Positions 58,232-64,000 of a stretch of DNA of 64,000 bases are shown here, in pieces (position 1 is the first letter of the stretch; each line of letters opens with the position of its first letter). The DNA lies in assembly GCF_002082015.1 (NCBI RefSeq), contig NZ_CP015109.1:3005001-3069000 (forward strand), given 5' to 3'. The notes under the pieces are model-generated. The model was not told the origin of the DNA and ran no database searches. It saw only the letters and a list, made by a program, of their open reading frames with translations. The stretch is from Sporosarcina ureae. GTDB taxonomy: Bacteria > Bacillota > Bacilli > Bacillales_A > Planococcaceae. The position numbers were made by a program, and so were the translations under genes.

Positions 58232-58248
58232 ATTTTCCTGTCTTTTCA

Positions 58249-58257
58249 TGGTAAACT
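58249..58257 (+). promoter_or_regulatory. Possible extended -10 promoter for recG
   Basis: TGGTAAACT, the same extended -10 as before lspA, lies after the fakA terminator and 54 bases before recG. There is no clear -35. Confidence 0.42.
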
Positions 58258-58310
58258 GAAAAGAAGAACACTCGTTTTCTAACCAAGTATGGAAAGGAGG
58301 TAGTTTTCAT

Positions 58311-60350
58311 ATGGAGAACATCTTGAAGAACAGTGTAGGAACAGTAAAAGGAATTGGCAAAGCAACAACTGAACAATTTGAAAAGTTGGGGATTTTGACG
58401 ATTGAGGATTTATTGTATACTTTCCCGTATCGCCATGAAGATTTTCGGATGAGGGATTTGACTGAAACACCACATGGCGAACGTGTCACCGTAGAAGGTC
58501 GGGTAGAGTCTGAACCGACCGTCTTTTATTCGGGAAAAAACCGGTCAAGAATGCAAGTTCGTTTATTGGTCGGCCATCATTTAGTGAAAGCGGTATTTTT
58601 CAATCAGCACTATTTAAAAGACCGTCTATTCACGGGAATGCAAATAAATGTTACTGGTGCATGGGATCGAGGACGCCAGACGATTACGGTGAATCGTCTA
58701 CATACCGGTGGGCAGACTGATTTTGAGCCGGTCTATAGTTTGAAGGGAATTATGCATCAGAAAACGTTTCGGCGTTATATGCGCACTGTAATAGACTTAA
58801 CAGCTGAATCTATAGAAGAGACATTGCCGCAGGAAATGCTTGAAGTATACAAGCTACCTTCTATAGCACAAGCCCTAGAGATGGTTCATTTCCCAACTGA
58901 GGCAGAAGACGTCAAGCATGCTCGCAGACGTTTTGTTTATGAAGAATTATTGCTGTTTCAATTGAAAATTCAAGGGATGAAAAAACTGCGTAAGGAACAG
59001 GAAAAAGGGCTCGTTATTCAATATGACTTGGACTTGCTGAAAAAATTCATCAATACGTTGCCATTTGAATTAACAAATGCGCAAAAGCGTGTGGTGAATG
59101 AATTATGTGCAGAGTTGAAATCGCCACTTCGTATGAACCGTTTGCTGCAAGGAGATGTGGGATCAGGCAAGACAGCTGTGGCGGCCATCGCTCTGTATGC
59201 AGCGGTGACAGCAGGATTCCAAGGAGCGTTGATGGCACCAACGGAAATATTGGCTGAACAACATGCTGAATTATTAGCCAATTGGTTTGAACCATTCGGT
59301 GTGACTGTCGCATTTCTCGCTGGATCTACAAAAGCGAAAGCGAGAAGAGAGTTATTGGAACGCCTGGAGCTTGGGGAGATTGACTTGCTGGTCGGAACGC
59401 ACGCGCTGATCCAACCTGAAGTACAATTTCATAAACTGGGCTTTGTCGTGACGGATGAACAACACCGTTTCGGCGTGCAACAACGTCGTGTATTGCGAGA
59501 TAAAGGCTTAAACCCGGATGTATTATTCATGACTGCAACCCCTATTCCAAGAACACTAGCCATTACGGTATTTGGCGAAATGGACGTTTCAGTCTTAGAC
59601 GAATTACCGGCAGGGCGGAAAGAAATTGAAACTCATTGGTTGAAAGAAGAATCCTTAATACCTGTGTTACAGAAGATGGAGAAAGAATTACGTGCAGGAA
59701 GGCAGGCGTACGTCATTTGTCCATTGATCGAGGAATCCGATAAATTGGATGTCCAAAACGCAGTGGAAGTACATGCGGAATTGAGCAATTATTTCGCTGG
59801 TCGCTATACGATAGGTTTGATGCACGGTCGATTGCCTTCAGCTGAAAAGGATCAGGTCATGCGGGAGTTCAGTGAAGGACAGTTACATGTCCTAGTTTCC
59901 ACTACAGTTGTAGAAGTAGGTGTCAATGTACCAAACGCGACTTTCATGCTGATTTATGATGCAACAAGATTCGGTCTAGCACAGTTACATCAATTAAGGG
60001 GACGTGTTGGGCGAGGATCCGATCAATCATATTGTGTATTGCTCGCTAATCCGTCTACAGAAGAAGGAAAGATGCGGATGCAGTCGATGACAGAAACGAA
60101 CGATGGATTTATTTTAGCTGAAAAGGATTTGGAGCTGCGCGGATCGGGAGATATTTTTGGCAAGAAGCAAAGTGGAATGCCAGAATTTAAAATGGCAGAC
60201 TTGGTTCATGATTTCAAAGCACTCTCTATAGCGCGCGAGGATGCGGAGCGCTTGTTGAATTCAGGTGCGTTTTGGACAAATGATGAATATGCTACGCTAC
60301 GCGGACGTTTAGAACAGTCAGGTGCACTCACTGATAAGCGTATAGATTGA
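58311..60350 (+). CDS. recG: ATP-dependent DNA helicase RecG
   Basis: A 679-residue superfamily 2 helicase that remodels stalled forks and branched DNA. The N-terminal wedge domain has an OB fold (about residues 55-140). Helicase motifs are GDVGSGKTAVAAI near residue 283, MAPTEILAEQH, VTDEQHRFGV (DEQH box) near residue 384, MTATPIPRTLA and STTVVEVGVNVPNA; GRVGRGSDQSYC lies near residue 570. AAAGGAGG precedes ATG 58311. In B. subtilis sdaAB and sdaAA lie between the fakA-type gene and recG; they are absent here. Confidence 0.96.
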   Translation: MENILKNSVGTVKGIGKATTEQFEKLGILTIEDLLYTFPYRHEDFRMRDLTETPHGERVTVEGRVESEPTVFYSGKNRSRMQVRLLVGHHLVKAVFFNQHYLKDRLFTGMQINVTGAWDRGRQTITVNRLHTGGQTDFEPVYSLKGIMHQKTFRRYMRTVIDLTAESIEETLPQEMLEVYKLPSIAQALEMVHFPTEAEDVKHARRRFVYEELLLFQLKIQGMKKLRKEQEKGLVIQYDLDLLKKFINTLPFELTNAQKRVVNELCAELKSPLRMNRLLQGDVGSGKTAVAAIALYAAVTAGFQGALMAPTEILAEQHAELLANWFEPFGVTVAFLAGSTKAKARRELLERLELGEIDLLVGTHALIQPEVQFHKLGFVVTDEQHRFGVQQRRVLRDKGLNPDVLFMTATPIPRTLAITVFGEMDVSVLDELPAGRKEIETHWLKEESLIPVLQKMEKELRAGRQAYVICPLIEESDKLDVQNAVEVHAELSNYFAGRYTIGLMHGRLPSAEKDQVMREFSEGQLHVLVSTTVVEVGVNVPNATFMLIYDATRFGLAQLHQLRGRVGRGSDQSYCVLLANPSTEEGKMRMQSMTETNDGFILAEKDLELRGSGDIFGKKQSGMPEFKMADLVHDFKALSIAREDAERLLNSGAFWTNDEYATLRGRLEQSGALTDKRID

Positions 60351-60381
60351 TAGAAGTGCAACGTAGTAAATTGATAACCGC

Positions 60382-60410
60382 TTGCAATCTGATTTACCTC
60401 TTTATATACT
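60382..60410 (+). promoter_or_regulatory. SigA promoter of the fapR operon
   Basis: TTGCAA at 60382-60387 and TATACT at 60405-60410 with a 17-base spacer. The FapR operator begins six bases after the -10 box, so bound FapR would block initiation. Confidence 0.85.
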
Positions 60411-60415
60411 TAGTA

Positions 60416-60433
60416 TTAATACCAAGTGCTAAT
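60416..60433 (+). promoter_or_regulatory. FapR operator
   Basis: TTAATACCAAGTGCTAAT matches about 14 of 18 positions of the FapR site as I recall it (TTAGTACCTAGTCTTAAT). It sits just downstream of the -10 box of the fapR promoter, which matches the autoregulated arrangement in B. subtilis. Confidence 0.75.
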
Positions 60434-60450
60434 CTGAAGGGGTGTAGTAA

Positions 60451-61023
60451 TTGAGAGTTCCGAAACAGGAGAGGCAACAATTACTCGTAAAGCTGCTTAA
60501 AGAAGATCCTTTTCTAACAGATGAAGACATTGCCAGGCATTTTTCTGTCAGCATTCAAACCGTGCGGCTAGATCGTTTAGAGTGTCATATTCCCGAATTA
60601 CGAGAGCGGTTGAAATCCGTAGCGTCACAACAAATGTCAGGTACAGTGAAGTCTATGCAAGCAGAAGAAATATTTGGAGAAATTATTGATGTGGAATTGG
60701 ACGATAAAGCAATTTCGATCTTTGACGTACAGGATGTGCATGTGTTTAAACGAAATGGCATTGCCAGAGGTCATCATTTATTTGCGCAGGCGAACTCATT
60801 AGCTGTAGCAGTCTTGGATGATGATTTGGCTTTGACAGTCCGTTCTTCACTGCACTTTCAAAAGCCGGTGAGAGCTGGTGATCGTGTAGTGTCTCGTGCT
60901 ACTGTGCGCAAAGAAACCTTGAAAAATAAAAGTACGGTCGTCGATGTCCTGTCAACAGTGGAAAGTGAGCCTGTTTTTTCAGGAGAGTTTCAGATGTACC
61001 GTACCACAAAAAAAGGCGGGTAA
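60451..61023 (+). CDS. fapR: Fatty acid and phospholipid biosynthesis repressor FapR
   Basis: A 190-residue repressor with an N-terminal helix-turn-helix (LTDEDIARHFSVSIQTVRLDR, about residues 23-45) and a hot-dog domain that binds malonyl-CoA (GHHLFAQANSLAVAVLDD near residue 108). When malonyl-CoA rises the repressor leaves DNA and lipid synthesis increases. TTG 60451 follows AAGGGGTG. It heads the operon fapR-plsX-fabD-fabG. Confidence 0.95.
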   Translation: MRVPKQERQQLLVKLLKEDPFLTDEDIARHFSVSIQTVRLDRLECHIPELRERLKSVASQQMSGTVKSMQAEEIFGEIIDVELDDKAISIFDVQDVHVFKRNGIARGHHLFAQANSLAVAVLDDDLALTVRSSLHFQKPVRAGDRVVSRATVRKETLKNKSTVVDVLSTVESEPVFSGEFQMYRTTKKGG

Positions 61024-61029
61024 TTACAT

Positions 61030-62022
61030 ATGATTATTGCAGTAGATGCAATGGGTGGAGATAACGCACCCGGAGAAATTGTTAAGGGAGTATTGCAGAG
61101 CCTTCATGCATTTGATGACATAACGATACATATATTTGGTGATGAGCAAAAAATGGCACCATTCCTTGAAACACATCCGCGCCTTCAAGTAGTACACTGC
61201 TCTGAAGTCATTGAACCTGATGATGAGCCCGTGCGTGCAATTCGAAAGAAAAAAGATGCATCTATGGTCCGTATGGCGCAAGCGGTGAAAGATGGAAAGG
61301 CTCAGGCATGTGTGTCAGCTGGTAATACAGGTGCTCTCATGTCGGCAGGACTCTTTATTGTAGGTCGCTTAGATGGTATCCAAAGACCCGCACTGGCACC
61401 GACGTTACCGACGATCAACGGCAGTGGTTTTGTGTTGTTAGATGTAGGAGCGAACTCAGATAGCAAACCTACACAGTTAGCACAGTTTGCTGTCATGGGC
61501 AGTATCTATGCGGAAAAAGTGCGCGGAATCGACAAGCCGCGTGTAGGGCTATTGAATATTGGAACAGAACCCGGAAAAGGTAATGAGCTGACAAAACACG
61601 CCTATGAAGAGTTGCAAGCTGCACCTATTAATTTCGTTGGTAATGTGGAGTCGCGTGATTTGTTGAATGGTGTGGCAGATGTCGTTGTCACAGACGGTTT
61701 TACAGGAAACATGGTGTTGAAAACTATTGAAGGTACTGCGATGAATGTATTCTCCATGATTAAAGATGTGTTTATGTCTTCAATGAAAACCAAGCTTGCC
61801 GCTGGATTAGTGAAAGATGATCTCAAAGGTTTGAAGAAGAAAATGGATTACTCGGAGTATGGCGGAGCGGGTTTATTTGGCTTGAATCATCCTGTCATCA
61901 AAGCGCATGGTTCATCAAATGCCAACGCGCTTTTTAATGCAGTTCGCCAAGCAAGAACCATGGTACAATACCAAGTATGCGAAACGATTAAAAAAACAAT
62001 CGGAGAGGAAGAGGAATCTTGA
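61030..62022 (+). CDS. plsX: Phosphate acyltransferase PlsX
   Basis: A 330-residue enzyme that converts acyl-ACP to acyl-phosphate for phosphatidic acid synthesis. [18 protein letters not shown] opens the protein; [15 protein letters not shown] near residue 95, [15 protein letters not shown] near residue 137 and [17 protein letters not shown] near residue 218 are family motifs. The stop overlaps the fabD start. Confidence 0.96.
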   Translation: MIIAVDAMGGDNAPGEIVKGVLQSLHAFDDITIHIFGDEQKMAPFLETHPRLQVVHCSEVIEPDDEPVRAIRKKKDASMVRMAQAVKDGKAQACVSAGNTGALMSAGLFIVGRLDGIQRPALAPTLPTINGSGFVLLDVGANSDSKPTQLAQFAVMGSIYAEKVRGIDKPRVGLLNIGTEPGKGNELTKHAYEELQAAPINFVGNVESRDLLNGVADVVVTDGFTGNMVLKTIEGTAMNVFSMIKDVFMSSMKTKLAAGLVKDDLKGLKKKMDYSEYGGAGLFGLNHPVIKAHGSSNANALFNAVRQARTMVQYQVCETIKKTIGEEEES

Positions 62023-62963
62023 GTAAACTGGCATTTGTTTTCCCGGGACAAGGCTCACAAGCAGTAGGGATGGGGAAAGTATTCACAGAGAAGAACGAAA
62101 CGTGTAATGAATTCATGCAAAAAGCCGATAAAGCTCTTGGTTTTGAACTGAGCACTTTGATGCTCGAAGGCCCTCAAGATGAATTGACGTTAACTTATAA
62201 TGCTCAACCAGCTCTACTTACAGTGGGTGCGATGATCGCAGCACGTTTGGAAGAAGAAGGCATTACGCCAGACTATACAGCAGGACATAGTCTAGGCGAG
62301 TATACAGCTCTAGTTGAATCCAAAGTTCTTTCATTCGAAGATGCGGTAGTGGCTGTTCATAAAAGAGGTCTGTACATGAATGATGCCGTACCAGCAGGTA
62401 AAGGTGCCATGGCGGCCATACTAGGAATGGATCGTGACGTATTGGAGTCGATTACAGCGAACATTACAGAGTCGGGACATCCTGTACAACCAGCCAACTT
62501 AAACTGCCCTGGCCAAATCGTTATTTCGGGTGCAAAAGAAGGTGTGGACAAAGCATGTACTGCCTTGAAGGAGGCGGGTGCGAAACGTGCATTGCCATTG
62601 AATGTAAGTGGACCTTTCCATTCTGTTCTCATGCAACCAGCAGCAGGAGAATTACAAAAGACGCTTGAAGGCATTGATATGAAAGATGCGAAAATCCCTG
62701 TTATTGCAAACGTCACAGCAGACGAAGTAACAAAGCAGGACGAAATAAAGAAATTACTAGTTGAACAATTGTACTCACCCGTACGCTGGGAAGAGTCTAT
62801 TGAAAAACTACTTGAATTGGGTGTTACTCGTTTCATAGAATGTGGACCTGGAAAGGTATTGAGCGGATTAATCCGTAAAATAGACCGTACAGCTAAAGTG
62901 TACCCAGTATACGATGAAGAAACACTTGAGAAGTTGCTTGAAGAAGCGAAAGGATGGTCATGA
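62019..62963 (+). CDS. fabD: Malonyl-CoA--ACP transacylase
   Basis: A 314-residue transferase that loads malonyl onto acyl carrier protein. [16 protein letters not shown] is at the N-terminus, and the catalytic Ser is in [14 protein letters not shown] near residue 90; the partner His is in GPFHSVLM near residue 200. TTG 62019 overlaps the plsX stop, with GAGAGGAAGAGG before it. Confidence 0.96.
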   Translation: MSKLAFVFPGQGSQAVGMGKVFTEKNETCNEFMQKADKALGFELSTLMLEGPQDELTLTYNAQPALLTVGAMIAARLEEEGITPDYTAGHSLGEYTALVESKVLSFEDAVVAVHKRGLYMNDAVPAGKGAMAAILGMDRDVLESITANITESGHPVQPANLNCPGQIVISGAKEGVDKACTALKEAGAKRALPLNVSGPFHSVLMQPAAGELQKTLEGIDMKDAKIPVIANVTADEVTKQDEIKKLLVEQLYSPVRWEESIEKLLELGVTRFIECGPGKVLSGLIRKIDRTAKVYPVYDEETLEKLLEEAKGWS

Positions 62964-63709
62964 TGGGAAGATTCGATGGAAAAACGGCAGTAGTTACAGG
63001 AGCATCCAGAGGGATTGGGCGCACTGTTGCTTTACGCTTAGCTTCAGAAGGTGCTAAGGTAGTCGTTAATTATAGCGGTAGCCAAGATCGAGCAGAAACG
63101 GTCGCAGAGGAAATTCGATCTGCGGGTGGAGAAGCACTCGTCTTTCAAGCGAATGTTTCTGACGCTGATCAAGTGAAAGCTATGATGGATGAGACAATTA
63201 AACAATTTGGTAGTATTGACATCCTCGTGAATAACGCTGGCATCACACGAGATAATTTATTGATGCGCATGAAGGAAGACGAGTGGGATGATGTATTATC
63301 GATTAACTTAAAAGGTGTATTCCTATGCACAAAAGCTGTTACGCGCCAAATGATGCGTCAGCGTGCAGGAAGAATCGTGAATATGGCTTCGGTTGTAGGT
63401 GTTGCAGGAAATGCAGGGCAAGCAAATTATGTGGCAGCAAAAGCGGGCGTTATTGGTTTGACAAAAACAACTGCAAAAGAATTGGCAGCGCGTAATATTT
63501 TAGTGAATGCTGTTGCTCCAGGATTCATTACAACTGATATGACGGATGAATTGGGCGATGATATGAAAGAGCAATTATTGTCAACGATTCCTTTAGGCAA
63601 GCTTGGAAGTGCGGAAGATGTAGCGAGCGTCGTCGCATTCTTACTATCCGATGAAGCGAAATATATTACCGGTCAGACTATCAATGTAGACGGCGGTATG
63701 GTGATGTAA
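62963..63709 (+). CDS. fabG: 3-oxoacyl-[acyl-carrier-protein] reductase
   Basis: A short-chain dehydrogenase of about 248 residues that reduces beta-ketoacyl-ACP with NADPH. The cofactor motif is [13 protein letters not shown] near residue 13, the catalytic tetrad includes NNAG, Ser in VNMASVVG and YVAAK, and the C-terminus has [12 protein letters not shown]. Three in-frame ATGs (62954, 62960, 62963) compete; 62963 has the best spacing to AAAGGA. It overlaps the fabD stop. Confidence 0.95.
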   Translation: MGRFDGKTAVVTGASRGIGRTVALRLASEGAKVVVNYSGSQDRAETVAEEIRSAGGEALVFQANVSDADQVKAMMDETIKQFGSIDILVNNAGITRDNLLMRMKEDEWDDVLSINLKGVFLCTKAVTRQMMRQRAGRIVNMASVVGVAGNAGQANYVAAKAGVIGLTKTTAKELAARNILVNAVAPGFITTDMTDELGDDMKEQLLSTIPLGKLGSAEDVASVVAFLLSDEAKYITGQTINVDGGMVM

Positions 63710-63741
63710 ATGTACTACTTCTTTTAAAGCGCCGTTTATGG

Positions 63742-63771
63742 TTGCGTAACGAGGGGACTACCCTCTATAAT
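63742..63771 (+). promoter_or_regulatory. Likely SigA promoter for acpP
   Basis: TTGCGT at 63742-63747 and TATAAT at 63766-63771, spacing 18, in the 108-base gap before acpP. The spacer contains a small inverted repeat GAGGG/CCCTC. A separate promoter would allow more acyl carrier protein than the enzymes upstream. Confidence 0.6.
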
Positions 63772-63817
63772 TCAATAGTAGCTAATGAGCTGACTTTGGC
63801 CTTGAGAGGAGGTGACT

Positions 63818-64000
63818 ATGTTGTCAACAGTACTTGAGCGCGTAACAAAAGTAGTTGTCGACCGTCTAGGTGTCGATGAAAGCGAAGTAAAACCTGAAGC
63901 TTCTTTCCGTGAGGATCTTGGAGCTGATTCACTAGATGTAGTAGAACTTGTTATGGAATTTGAAGATGAGTTTGAAACGGAAATTTCTGATGACGATGCA
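63818..64000 (+). CDS. acpP: Acyl carrier protein (partial)
   Basis: The first 61 residues of an acyl carrier protein; the end lies beyond the window. [19 protein letters not shown] is typical, and the phosphopantetheine attachment site is [12 protein letters not shown] with Ser38 (counted from ATG 63818). The acidic composition fits. AGGAGGTGA lies so close that TTG 63821 could be the true start instead of ATG 63818. It completes the fapR-plsX-fabD-fabG-acpP gene set. Confidence 0.95.
   Translation, partial: MLSTVLERVTKVVVDRLGVDESEVKPEASFREDLGADSLDVVELVMEFEDEFETEISDDDA

Overview
The window is a chromosomal core region of a low-GC, Gram-positive, endospore-forming member of the Bacillales. 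The evidence is bshC (bacillithiol synthesis), the division and cell-wall cluster carrying sporulation genes (spoVD-type and spoVE-type genes, spoIIGA-sigE-sigG, spoVM), and gene order that follows the Bacillus subtilis panE-to-acpP arc almost gene for gene. Loss of murG and murB from the division cluster, loss of ylmD, rlmN and the sda genes, and the intergenic repeats point to Planococcaceae/Caryophanaceae, most likely Sporosarcina. The genus is an inference. There are no rRNA or tRNA genes, insertion sequences, prophage or CRISPR arrays.

Layout. 1-2.7 kb: end of panE, a DUF3397 membrane protein and bshC. 3.2-18 kb: mraZ, rsmH, ftsL, pbpB, spoVD-type PBP, mraY, murD, spoVE/ftsW, divIB, two DUF881 genes, sbp, ftsA, ftsZ. 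18-20.7 kb: spoIIGA, sigE, sigG. 20.8-24.5 kb: a 21-bp-period repeat array, then ylmC, ylmE, sepF, ylmG, ylmH and divIVA (division-site and septum proteins). 24.5-29.2 kb: a T-box-controlled ileS, lspA and an RluD-family pseudouridine synthase. 29.2-40.9 kb: the pyrimidine operon pyrR-pyrP-pyrB-pyrC-carA-carB-pyrK-pyrD-pyrF-pyrE behind one PyrR attenuator. 41-42.7 kb: rqcH on the minus strand. 43-55.5 kb: gmk, rpoZ, coaBC, priA, def, fmt, rsmB, prpC, prkC, rsgA, rpe, thiN, spoVM. 55.7 kb: rpmB on the minus strand. 56-64 kb: Asp23-family gene, fakA-type gene, recG, then the FapR-controlled fatty-acid operon fapR-plsX-fabD-fabG and the start of acpP.

Most genes sit in tightly coupled operons, with many ATGA stop/start overlaps. 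The regulatory layer is readable: consensus SigA promoters, a SigF/SigG-type promoter before sigG, a perfect 0A box before spoIIGA, an Ile T-box, a PyrR-binding loop, a FapR operator and about ten intrinsic terminators.

The most unusual observations are these. (1) CarA, the glutaminase subunit of carbamoyl-phosphate synthetase, has Gly where the catalytic Cys belongs and Ser at the glutamine-binding Asn, while His and Glu of the triad remain. This suggests an ammonia-dependent enzyme, which would fit a ureolytic, ammonia-rich lifestyle. (2) Seven copies of a CGCTCAT-like motif lie at an almost exact 21-bp period upstream of ylmC. (3) A 53-residue SpoVM carries a lysine-rich C-terminal extension whose last codons lie inside the terminator. 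(4) Several degenerate palindromic intergenic repeats are present.
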